From the NCBI GenBank assembly GCA_037954235.1, contig JBBMOA010000012.1:9711144-9775143 (forward strand): a stretch of DNA of 64,000 nucleotides, given 5' to 3'. Shown here piece by piece: positions 46,084 through 58,200 of the stretch. Origin of the DNA: Aulostomus chinensis (lineage: Eukaryota > Chordata > Actinopteri > Syngnathiformes > Aulostomidae). The notes under the pieces were generated by a model that was not told the origin of the DNA, searched no databases, and saw nothing but the letters and a program-made list of their open reading frames with translations. Numbering within the stretch: the first letter of the stretch is position 1; every line of letters starts with the position of its first letter. A program made the position numbers and the translations under genes.

Positions 46084-46627
46084 ATGCGTGCGTGTGTGCT
46101 GCTGTCTCCTGGCCGTGCAGGGCAGACAGGCCCAGTTCACATGGAGCCGGCTCCTCTTGTGTCCTTTGTTGTCGCTCTGGGAGTCTGTCCCTTCGGAGCG
46201 TGGTCGGTACAGTATCATGCCGCAAGCAGCAGCAGTTTCTCCTCTGTCTCTCATTCATTTTCCTCCACTCGTACTCTTATCCAACCAAAGTTCCTCCATA
46301 TCTCCCTCATTCACATCCCCCTTGCATGTCCTTCTCTGTCTCCCTAATCTCCTTTTCTTCCTTTACTGTTGTCTGAGCCATTCCACCTTCTCCTCAGCTT
46401 CCCTGTCCCTCTCTGTCTGTTTACTTTCATCATCTACCCAGAATGATCTGGTTAGTATGCATAACTATAAGTCCGTAAAGCTTTATCATTAGAAACCGCT
46501 CTGAACAAAGAGTGAATGACTGAAGAAATGGATTTTTAAGCCTGTCAGAGCAGAGTGACACAGATTTCAGCCTTTTTTGGTGGGTGTGTGTCCTGTTAGC
46601 AGCAGGCTGCAGCCTCTCAGTGAAGCC

Positions 46628-46646
46628 GGGGGGGGGGGGGGGGGGG
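46628..46646 (+). repeat. G-run (19 nt)
   Basis: Uninterrupted G tract in noncoding DNA. Confidence 0.9.
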
Positions 46647-49600
46647 AGTGTGTGACGTGTCGATGGCGCACACACTTTTCCTCAGTTATTTATTTTTTCT
46701 CAATTCTGGTTTGTACCGGCAGAGGCTATTTGAGGCACTAGTCAATGTTGGTGTGTGATAATGATTCACGACAGCGTTAACCCTTAATCTATTTTCATAA
46801 ACACTTAAGATAATCTGGTAGAAGTTTGTTTTGGTTCACTGAAGTTACTAATATTCCACATAATCAAACATTAGTGTTTCAGACTCTTTCATCCAGTCAA
46901 ATCCAAAACTCGCATCACGCTAAATATATTCCAGATTATGCCAATTTGTGATTTCCCTTGGAGTTCCATACTAGAGATCACTATGGCCTTCTTTTCCCCT
47001 TCCTGCCACCAATAGGTATTTAAGGTGAGTCACCACAGGGAATCAGAATATCAAGAAAGGGGGATTAATAGCCAAATGTCAGCCATGTGACAGCAGATGC
47101 CTGAACACTGTGCCAGAATCAGGTTTTATTTTCCCTACTATTGCTTTGTCCGCAGCAGCAGATTATTACTTTCACCCACCTACAGCAGCCCGTCCAATCC
47201 CCTCTGGCAGGACTCCTGGCCTCAGTCGAGGGGGGAAAGCTGATTAAGACATCGGCCCACATCCCAAAAAATCAAATCAGCACTGGGCCGCTCACATATT
47301 TAAAGGTTTCTGTACTGAATTTTCATCTTGCTTCATGAAAATAGGCACCAAAAAAAATCAAGGTGAAAACCACCATTTTTGTAAGATGTCGGGCTGTTGG
47401 AAGAGCCCTTCTAGTCTGGACGGATGAACTCCAATCTTCTAAAAGGTACTCCTTCATTTTGATGATGGTCGGTCCAAAATCTCCAGTTCACTTCTGTGTA
47501 GAGCCTGACAAGGCAAGAAGAAGCTTCACTGACCCCCTTTTCTCTGCTCATTCATTCAGTTTATTTACCGTAAATTAGTCAACTGTCTGCTCCAGCAACT
47601 AGAAAGGAATTGGAAATGTTTCACAACATTGTTTACCAACACAAGTTCACTTCAGTCGATGAACCCTGGCCGTGAGAGTCCAGAGTCTGCATTGACGAGG
47701 GAAACGCAGATACCAGGGTGTAACGTCTCAACTCAGTCCCAGAGAAACACGGACCAGAGTCACTTTGTCCTGGGCTACCCATGAGACTCCTGTCTCCGGT
47801 ATCATTTTTATATCAAATTCTTCTCTTATTGATTGCTCCAGCTGCTCCACTGAAACCAGTGTTGCTCTCCCCATCCATTTTGTGCTCCATTTGTTTTGGA
47901 AAGATCGAGTTCAGGTGAGATGGAAAGAACCCACAGCCAGAGTGCATTTTATTTCCTCGAAGCAACAAGCTCTGTAGGATGAGGTGATGGAGTGACAAGT
48001 TCGTACCCTCACACGTCTCCGTAGGGCTAAGATTTCTGGTGATAATGATGGTTTTATTAATGGTTCTGAAGAACGCTATGCCATATACTGTACCATCTAG
48101 GATAATTACACAGTTGTTGGTATATTTATTCTATTAGTATTTGCACTCTTCAGAACAGAGTTATTTTTACAACATTACCATTTGTTTAACTGTGAGATTT
48201 GATGAGATTATGATCCAGTGAGTTTCTTTGAGAGGTAATTGTATTGATTAGTGTTTGATAATGGTCAAAATTAGTTTTTTTGGTGAAGGCATTGCGCTCA
48301 TGCAATGTTTAGACTGTTCTTTTCATATTGTCACTCGCTGTTATTCCTAGTCAGGTGTTTGGACGTAGCTCACAAGAAACTGAGATTTCTATCTTCACAG
48401 CATTCACTGTGCAGTGCTCTCCTGCTCCAAAAATAGGTCATTGATAAAAGGCAAGTTGCTCTTTTTGATCTACATCTTATTCAAAAAGATGAAAGCCAGA
48501 TGGCTGTTGTTATTTAAAGCAAAAACGGTTCTGCCTCCCCAATCTGACTGGCTTAGTGAATAACATGGCAACCTCCAGGCCTTCTTGGCCTCTCCAAACC
48601 TGAGAGTGGGTGTCGGGATGGATGCTGTGTTGACATGGTAACGTGTGAATGATAAAGTGGGATAGAGGCTAAATTGGCTCTTTGTTGGCGGTGCAGCTGT
48701 CACCTAAAGGAAGGTTCCCCCTCTAGGGCCCAGCAGGGCTTCCCTTAATGAGGCACAGAGTGATGGAGGCACAGATGATGCTGCTGTGTTTGTGAGCATG
48801 AAGGCAGCGTGTCTCTATTTGTCAAAGGTCTGTCTGTCTGGCGACATTCTATTTTGCAGGAAAGTCTGAGAGCTGTTTTAATGAAGGTACGGGACATGGA
48901 AATGCAATCTAAACAACCATATTGATGTGCTGAGTCGCACAAAAAACTGCCTTCCCCAGTGGATTGCTGGGAGTAGTGAGATTATCGGATCCTGCCTGAC
49001 ACGCCCCATTCTTCTGTGTGTGTGCATGTGTGCGTGTATGCGTGCGTGAGAGTGTGTGTGCTCTCTCAACCTTATTCCTCTTACCAACAGCTGCTGTGAA
49101 CACACGGTAAAACAACATTTTTCTGCTTAATCTGCTCCAACCCCAAAATGCACGTACATAGATATTGCATCCTGTTATTGGTCATTGCCAATAGTTTGCA
49201 GAAGTGTCAGGAAGTGTGTAGGATGGGGAGGATTGAATGGGGTCTGTGTTTGTCCAAGCTTGTCTCTAGAGCCCTGTCAGGATTAAAGGATCAGCCCCTG
49301 ATAACTTCTCTCTCTGTCTCTCTTTATTATTTTTTTCATCCTGCTGAATATCTGTATTGTGTCCTGTGGGTTGATATCTAAATATGTAACACATGCAAAC
49401 ATGTGACACTGTTTTGTTTTGTAAACATCAGACAGACAGCCAGTATGTCCTTTCGGAAAGTTGTAAAGTAAATAAATGACTGGAAAATGAAACCCTTCTT
49501 GATCAGGCGCAGACATTATTCATGGGATTCTATGCCCATAGAGATTTCCATTAGAGATTAATGGGAGAGGTCCGTTTCCTTTTCTTGGTGTCAGATGTGG

Positions 49601-51707
49601 ATGCATACCCTTTGTCCAGATCCAGCTTGTTAGCAATGCAAAGAGATTAAAATTGGCAAAAAAAGAAAAACATGAACAGATTTTCTGTCAGACTGCTCTG
49701 CAGTCATTATTCAAGTAGGATAATTGTGGTGTACAGACGGCCTGGGTCTTGATGTGCTTGTTACTTTGTAGCCACATCCACAGACAGCGTCCCACGTCAG
49801 AAACCCAGCTCTGAGAATCATCCATGGGGTGGAATTACAGCGAGGGCCTCTACTCACACAGCTCAATTGTCTTGGCTGTGGAAGGGATGGATTTATTGGA
49901 TACCTGAGAGAGCATTCTCTCCTTCCCCTGCACTCTCAGCAACCTGCTTAGAGACAGGCCTGCATTATAGATGAGCTCCTGGCAGCCGCTACACTCTCAC
50001 AGCACTCAGGTTACCCCCCAGTACATACCAGGGCTCAACAATTAACCACTTTTTTTTCATCAAAATCACCACATGTTAGGCCTGCTGCAATTTTCAAATC
50101 ACATCCCTTTGTAAAATGCTGCTCACTTGTACATGTTAATTAAGTAAAATGTATAACACACAGAACTGGGGCTTTCGTTTGTAAAGTGTAGCTTTTCAAT
50201 AAAATAAATAAATGCATAAAAATGAGCAAATGCTCTCATTGTGTGTGATTTTCATCTTACCTGCTAAGAACATATAACTTTATATCAATAATACATATCT
50301 AAAAACTAATAAAACAACATCAGATCAATCCAGGTTTGGTCTCGTTTGCAAGGTTATGCCATTTTTATAGGCTCAAGTGTCATACATTCCTGTCATTGCT
50401 CCCTGCAGAGGGCAACATAAACTCCAGTCGCATTGAACTTCCTGACTGTCCTCTCCCAGGAACCTTCCACGTCACACAAAGCCAACTCACAGCTCTGCCT
50501 CTCTGTCTCCTCCCTTACTGAACTTTGATCTTCTCTTCCCAACTGCACACAACGTACTCACTCTCAATACTCCCCTCTCTGTGTCCCTCACTCTCTTTTG
50601 TTCAAACACCCATAACTTGAGTGGATTTCTAAGGCCTTGTGGATTTAAAGGGAATCCCTAACAGCAAATATTAGTATAAGTGTAAACGTTGGCTGGTATG
50701 GAAACATTTCACATGAATTTTTCTTCGGTAAAGTTAGTTTTATTTACCTTTGACTATTCAATAGTACCCCGTATTGAGATTTGCTCCACTCTGACAACAT
50801 TAAAATGCTGCTCACATGCACATGTCAGGAAAACGATACAAATATATGACAAAATATCTATTTTGAGTGCTTTAAAGTACATTTTGCTGACAAATTCATA
50901 TATTCCTGACTGACAACTTCAAGTGCTCACGGTGGTAGACTAGCGGTTGCCGTACATTATTCCTTACATTTGATACACCCAGATTGATTGTGAAGAAACA
51001 CACACTTTATGCCGAATGTGGCTTTTTTTCCCCCCAGAATTGCCGCATTTTTCTACAAACAAAATGTTCATCAGAATAATTCAACTAATACTCAAAATAT
51101 CTGACGTTCGTAAAGTTAATTTGTTTGATAGCTGCATGTGTGATTCCTTGGTTGTGTGGAATTAAGGATACAAATAGGGAAGCAATGAGCGGAAGAACAA
51201 GTGGGGATAAACTTTCCTCTTAAAGCACATGTTGTCTCAGTAGCCTGATGCGCACATCAACAATATGAAATCCACTGGAACTCCACGCACCAGCTTTCTC
51301 ATAGTTCAATCAAATCTCATGGACTCTTGGTGGTTTGGGTGGAATGAAGATATATTGTGAAATAAATTAATGTGTCAAGTACTTTTACTACAACGACTGC
51401 ATGCATTTGCTCTTTCCGCCACTTAGGCATCTGATCCATGCTGATTTTTAGATTTATACTGTTTTTAATGATGATTCCTTGTAATGATTAAGTGCTGGAA
51501 TGAGGAAAAAAGGGATGCTAGTGTTTTGTTAGTGTATCGTATACCTCAGCATCTCCCACAACATTTTCATGGACTTTCATGGAGACTTTCATCACCAGCT
51601 CATTCCCGTGTTCCTTCCTTGTTGTGCTGTTCAACACCAACAGGCAGTGAGAGATTTTCGTTCCTCGTCTCTCATTGACTGTTCAAAGCTAGCATGGCTG
51701 GCCACAG

Positions 51708-51711
51708 GTTT

Positions 51712-51742
<31 letters not shown>

Positions 51743-51750
51743 GGGGGGGG
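51708..51750 (+). repeat. (TG)n followed by a 25-nt G-run
   Basis: About nine TG units pass into 25 consecutive G on the + strand, 460 nt before the first map3k13 coding exon. Run length in the assembly may not be exact. Confidence 0.9.
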
Positions 51751-52279
51751 TTCGTGCGCGCCAGATGTTTTGCTCTCAGCTGTCCTAATACACAGTGAGA
51801 GTTTTAATCCCTGCTATACCATCACTGTTTCATAGTAAAGCCCCAGTTGTGTGTGATCGGTTTAGTCCTGCCATTTCCCAGAAATTTCCCAGAACTGTGT
51901 TGTGTGTATCCACTCAGCAGTGTCTTTTATTCGTATCTTTTGCACTGATTTAAAGCCTGTTTGATATTTCTGACCTCCTGCACCCTGCACTTTTTCACTT
52001 TATAGTTAAAAATAATCATCATTAATGTAAGCTCCTCCAATCCCAGATCTATGAGAGGAAATGAGAGGATTGCATTTCCCTTCGTGGAGGTAATGAGACC
52101 CCATGGCAACAGTTCCTGATAAACAGTTGATGTTGTATTAGAGGATTTAATCTGTTTTTGCTTTTACATTTACTTTATAATCTCTCGTTTGTTCTTTATC
52201 TCTTCTCTACAGGTGATTCTCAAAATTCTGTCGAGCCAGTGTGTTAGGACACACCCAGCTAATCACCACTCAGCAGCCC

Positions 52280-55200
52280 ATGCACATGCATGACACCATG
52301 GGTAGCTCCCCCGAGGTGCTCTCGTGGACTTCATGCCCCAGTCTGCTGGTGGGCAAATTGAAGGAAGAGCTCAAACTCTCTGTAGTAGGGGACGCCATGA
52401 AGAAATCAAACACACCCAACTCCCAACCCCAGCCTCCTCAGGCACCTCCCTCCCATTTACCTCCTCAGATTATTACAGACCTGGCCCCACCGACACACCT
52501 GCCAGTTCCCCTGCAGACTCTGCAGCTACCCAGCCAGGATGAGGACTCTGTGCTGGGGGGTACAAGTCCCCCAAACACAGCCTTGAGCGTGGACTCAACG
52601 CGGAGTGAGGGTGGCCACTTTGACAACAGTGTGCTCCAGCTACAGGAGCAGGACCATGAGGAAGTCGTGTCACCCACATCCTGTGAGCATGGTGGCTGCG
52701 GCAGTGGGATGGAGGAGCAGATGGGAGAAGGGGACTGTCATGTAGACCATGGTGGAGAGGGGAGACAAAGCCACCCACATCACCCTGATGACATCAAGCT
52801 GCACTTCCACAGAGCAGGGCCGGGCTCAGGTGGCTTCCTAGAAGGGCTATTTGGTTGTCTTCGGCCGGTTTGGAACATCATCGGGAAGACGTACTCAACG
52901 GAATATAAGCTGCAACAGCAAGGTTAGCGTTGGATTTGCTCTACATGTGTGATGTTCTCCAGTGAATCACATTTTTGACCAGAAGTTCCCAGGAATTTGA
53001 ACGGTTGCCTCTGCCCATTGCTGTCTGTGTTTTGCCTGCTGTCTATTGACTCGTGAAAAAAGGCAAATCAATCCAATGATGTATGAAAGAGTTCTACACT
53101 TTGTCATTGTAGTTCACTTTTTTTTTTTTTTGCATTAACAGCTAGTCAAGCTTGTATCTAACCATCGGCCTGTTGCGAATGAGCTTTCCATAGTATAAGA
53201 ATCATAAACAGAGGGTTTACAGATTTTCTGCAACGTAGTTCATGACCTCATAGTTCCAGGAATTTCAGAAAGTATTACCTCCAGAGATCGGGCTTTTTCA
53301 AAGACAGAATAGTGTCTCAGCATCTACTAACTGTTTCCTGTGATTAAAATGAATGTACCTCATCTAAAGGTTTCTACTTCCAGGGGAAATTTCCTGTGGT
53401 TGAAAATGTTCTTTAGAGAACCAAGTTTGTTTATAATGCCCTCCCATTTCTCTCTAATGCATTCTGAAGCTGTAATTGAACAGCCGCCCATGGCTCCTGG
53501 CTCTTCTGGGTGAAGCTGTACTGCTGTCAGTTTGATTTGAACTCATGGTAAAGGTAGACTCACCTTGCTGCAGGGCTTCCCGCACACACACTGGACACGC
53601 AGGTCAGGATACTAGTGGGGTCAGACAGAATTGGGCTGGGTCTTGTGTTGGTCAGCTAATGTTTACGATTAGCATGCTAGAGATTTTAGCAGCATAACCT
53701 TGCTTCTACACTGGTTTTGTAACTCCATAATGAGGATGGAATTGCATTTGATTCCCTGTTTGAATGCAGGGCATCGATAGCATTTTTTCTCAAAAGCATT
53801 TTTGTTATAGTAAGGAAGCTGAACAGAGGCTTAGAATAAACAGATTACAGTTTTTAATGTTTCTTTTCCCCTCAAGATGTATTTTCTCTTATTTAAAGGG
53901 CAAACCTGAAAGCAGTTTAAACCAATGGTAAAGGTCAAAATAGGACGAGACAAATCTAATAACCCTGAAAAACTAACACCGTGTGGCTGTGACTATTTTA
54001 TCTGCTTCCAGACATGTGGGAGGTTCCGTTTGAGGAAATCTCTGAGCTGCAGTGGCTGGGGAGCGGCGCTCAGGGAGCCGTCTTTTTGGGTAAATTCCGC
54101 TCTGAGGAGGTTGCTATCAAGAAGGTGCGTGAGCAGAAGGAGACGGACATCAAGCACCTACGAAAACTCAAGCATCCTAATATCATCAGCTTCAAGTGAG
54201 TCTGCAACCGTTACCAGGTGCAACATCTCAATGTGTGCTAGTGCTGAGTTGTCTGTGTTTTATCCAACCTAGGGGTGTGTGCACTCAGGCGCCTTGTTAC
54301 TGCATCATCATGGAGTACTGCGCTCAAGGTCAGCTGTACGAGGTGCTGAGGGCGGGAAGGAAAGTGACCCCCAGGCTGTTGGTGGACTGGGCCTCGGGCA
54401 TCGCCAGCGGCATGAACTACCTACACCTTCACAAGATCATCCACAGAGATCTCAAGTCTCCAAAGTGAGTCACCTGAGGAGCTGGTAGTGTCAGACAAGT
54501 TCATATTTTTTTGGAGTCTTTCTCTAAATTACCTTTTATTTAGCTGTCAAACCTTTTTGGTAGGACTGAAACATCAACAACCGTTTAATCACTTTTAATG
54601 TATGGTGGCCCTGAGGGGTCACCACACTACAGTTTAAAGCAGTGTGTGCAAATAGAATAAATAAATAAAGAAAAAAAACACGTGAATAACATATGACTGC
54701 CAGCTATCAGAAAAGAAGCTGCAAATTGACACAACATACAGTACGACAACAAAACATCGCGGAGGGCTCATTTTGGAACACCACTGGGGGAGAAGCAATG
54801 TAAGAGACTTATAAATGAACTCTGGTTACAAAAAGTATTGTATTAAGTTGAGCTGATATTGTTGTTGTGCTCTTGGGGCCACCATACAAAACAATCATGA
54901 AGGGGAATTCTATGAGTAATACAGTAATTGTGCCTGATTAGAACTGGAAATAGAAGCAAATACGATGAAAATACATCTGGGCGTGAGTCAGATCAAAGTA
55001 GTTATTTCTTGCTCATGTTCTCCACTTTAAGGCAGCAGCCCATGTGGGATGTGCTCACGTTCTTATAGCTGATCTGTAAAGCTTGGGAAAATGGCTCAGC
55101 TGCCTGGTTTAAGATGTCTTAGCCGTCAGCAGCAACAATTCAGCCTTTCAGCTCAGAATAGTCTGACATTAACTCAAATGCCATACTGGGAATTAATAAA

Positions 55201-58200
55201 TGCTAGTCGCCTTCATAGGAGAGCAGAAAAACAGTATCCTGTCTTAGCCTGCACGTCCGCTTTGGTTCCGTGCATGCTGGTCTGCATGCCGCTGTGTCTC
55301 CAATCAATATTATCATGCTGCAGCCGTGCCAAACAGCATATTAGTCAGCAGAAAGATAGCAGGCTGAATGAGCTGGAAAGGTCAGCCTCATTTACTTAAT
55401 GGGATGATTCACATGCAAAATTGTGCCTTTGTAACAGTGGAGTCTTTGAATCTTGAGATTTAATTTCAAATTAGATTAAGAACCCTTTAAAACGAGTGGA
55501 ATGTTGCAGGAAAAACCTGGTGCGTGCTCATGAATGTGACTGGTGATGAGCTTTAACATGACATCAAGAGAATTACCATGCAGTTGGTAAAGAATTAATG
55601 TATTTAATATATAATAACAATATTTATTGTACTCATGTATTTTAGAAGAATAACTGTCACTTCAAAATTTCTATATTATTATGTGTATTATTGAATCTGC
55701 GTTTTGGACAAAGTAGTGGGAACCTGTCAAACAATCATAGCAGTATTTTCAAGGTACACCGCCTCTCGCCCAGTGTCAGCTGGGATAGGCTATTATTTAA
55801 ATTCTAACCAATACTACTAGTACTACAAGTGCTCTCATTAATGCTGAGACTAATACTATTACTAACACTTCTACTACTATTATTGATATGAAAAATACTA
55901 CTGTTTCTGTTATTATTACTAACATACTGTTACTGCTACTACTAATAAAGACTGTAATACCACAAAAAAAAAAAAAACCTGAAATGGTGGTGTTTTCTGT
56001 AACAGTTGTTGAACCAATGACGTGTTACTGGTATGTTTTCTCACTGAAGGTTCTTGCCCTTACTTCTCTTTTTTTTCCTCCTAGTGTTCTGGTCACCCAC
56101 AATGACTCAGTGAAAATCTCTGACTTCGGAACATCCAAAGAGCTCAGTGACAAAAGTACAAAGATGTCCTTCGCTGGCACGGTGGCCTGGATGGCTCCGG
56201 AAGTGATAAGAAACGAGCCAGTGTCTGAAAAAGTGGACATCTGGTGAGCTTTTACATGCTGCAAGTTTAAACTGATTTAAAGTCATGTGTTGGTGTTCCT
56301 GTGTTGAGGCTCTTTACTTGTGTGCTGCAGGTCGTTCGGAGTTGTGTTATGGGAACTGCTGACCGGAGAGATTCCATACAAAGATGTGGACTCCTCAGCA
56401 ATTATTTGGGGTGTCGGCAGCAACAGTCTTCACCTCCCTGTCCCCTCCACGTGCCCGGATGGTTTCAAAATCCTTATGAAACAAACATGGTGAGTGTGTA
56501 TTGATTGAATATATGATATATAAAAACTGCATTTTCATTGCACCTGATCCTCTGTTGAAGCGTCGCTACTAAATAAACTGAGTGCTGTAGGCGGATGTAA
56601 AAAACGCACAATACAGAACTGCTCTAATGATATTTCCTCTCCTCGCTTGTCATTAATACCAGGCAAGGCAAGCCCAGAAATAGACCTTCTTTCCGTCAGA
56701 TCCTCCTACACCTCGACATCGCCTCTGCTGATGTACTGGGAGCCCCTCAGGAGACCTACTTCAAGTCTCAGGTCTGCCCTACAACTGAAGAATGCTGCAC
56801 TTAAAAGAAGCGTACTACGCAAGCCTTTGATGGATTTCTCAGCCGTATCATTGATGGTAGAGTGGATTGTCAGCATTTTAACTTTGTTTATTCACATTAC
56901 AGGCAGAATGGAGGGAGGAAGTGAAGAAACATTTTGAGAAGATCAAAAGTGAAGGCACTTGTATCCACAGGCTGGATGAAGAACTGATCAGACGCAGGCG
57001 GGATGAACTCCGGTGTGTGAACAAAGACAGAAAGATAAAACTCAAACCCAATGAGTACCTGAGAATGATGGCATGCATGCTTTCAGACAAATGAATGGGA
57101 AAAAAATGAATGAATAGCTGCAGAATACCTTAGTGAGATGCACCATTTAATTTCAGATGCATCTGACATGTTGTGATGGACAACTGACCACTAGTTCACT
57201 TCTGTTTGCCCTCGACTATAATGTTACCTAAGGATGTTGTTGTTGTTGTTGTTGTTGTTTTTTACATTTTCACAACTTTTCAGGCATGCTCTTGATATCC
57301 GGGAGCACTATGAGAGGAAGCTGGAGAGAGCCAATAACCTCTACATGGAGCTCAGTGCCATCATGCTGCAGCTGGAGGTTCGTGAGAAAGAGCTCATGAA
57401 GTGAGTAAATATCCTTCAAATATTTGCTGTCCTCATCGCTTGTTGTCAAAGGCATTTCTAGCTGTTATGATGGCTAGTTGGCATGTCTGATAGTAGTTTT
57501 GAAGTATTGCTTCAGCAGAATATTTTTTCTTCTTCTGGTCAAACTCAATCTATTCTCAGACCTTTGCTCAAATTGCAGCCAAAGCTGCCTCTCTTTATTT
57601 AGGTGTGACTCAAATAAATGCAGCAAATTTCTCCTCCCTCCGTTTGTTGCCAAAAATCTCGACCTATTTTTTTTTTTTCCGCTCTGCAGATTGCCTTCCT
57701 CTTCTGAACAATTGCTGTGTTTGCTGGCTTGCGTGTTTAGCATAAAATCAACCGTTGTCCTATTTGTTGTCCTGCATTAAAACTAAGATAATCTGCACTG
57801 AGCTCCCAAACATGCAGATAGATTTCAATGTCATTTGATGCCAAACTATTTCTGCCATAGAAGAGAGCAGGCAGTGGAGAAGAAATATCCTGGGACCTAC
57901 AAGCGCCACCTGGTCCGACCCATCGTCAGGGCCAATGCTGTAGAAAAGCTCATCAAGAAGAAAGGAAGCATTTCCCATAAAGCTGGGATGCCTCCCACTA
58001 AAAGGTTCGGCCCTCAACTGTACAGATTTCTATAGATGTAAAAAGGAATTCAAACATGAACAGCCATGTATGTCACTGTGAAAACCAGAACGTTCTTATC
58101 AAGTGTCATTTGAAGATTTTGATAACTTCATCTTCTGTATCTTTTTCTTCCAGGCCTGACCTGCTTCGTTCTGAGGGCATCCCCAGTGTTGACCCTCTCC

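Larger units (their letters stand above)
30755..52212 (+). other. Probable long 5'UTR intron of map3k13
   Basis: In 21 kb I recognise no coding exon of a known protein. Contents I can support are a complete SINE insertion at 32211-32586, microsatellites (33340, 35022, 36810, 37437, 39118, 46035), long G-runs (46628-46646, 51726-51750), possible noncoding exons at 42587-42665 and ending at 44866, and non-repetitive blocks around 35.1-35.3 kb, 47.0-47.3 kb, 48.5-48.95 kb and 49.5-50.0 kb that could be conserved regulatory DNA. If the promoter at 30.6 kb is not that of map3k13, part of this is intergenic. Confidence 0.5.

Noticed and set aside
45830..46492. 220-codon + strand frame and its shadows across a (TG)n tract
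   Set aside because: The frame stays open mainly because the dinucleotide repeat reads as Val-Cys and the flanks are C/T-rich. Overlapping frames on both strands are equally long, and there is no known motif.
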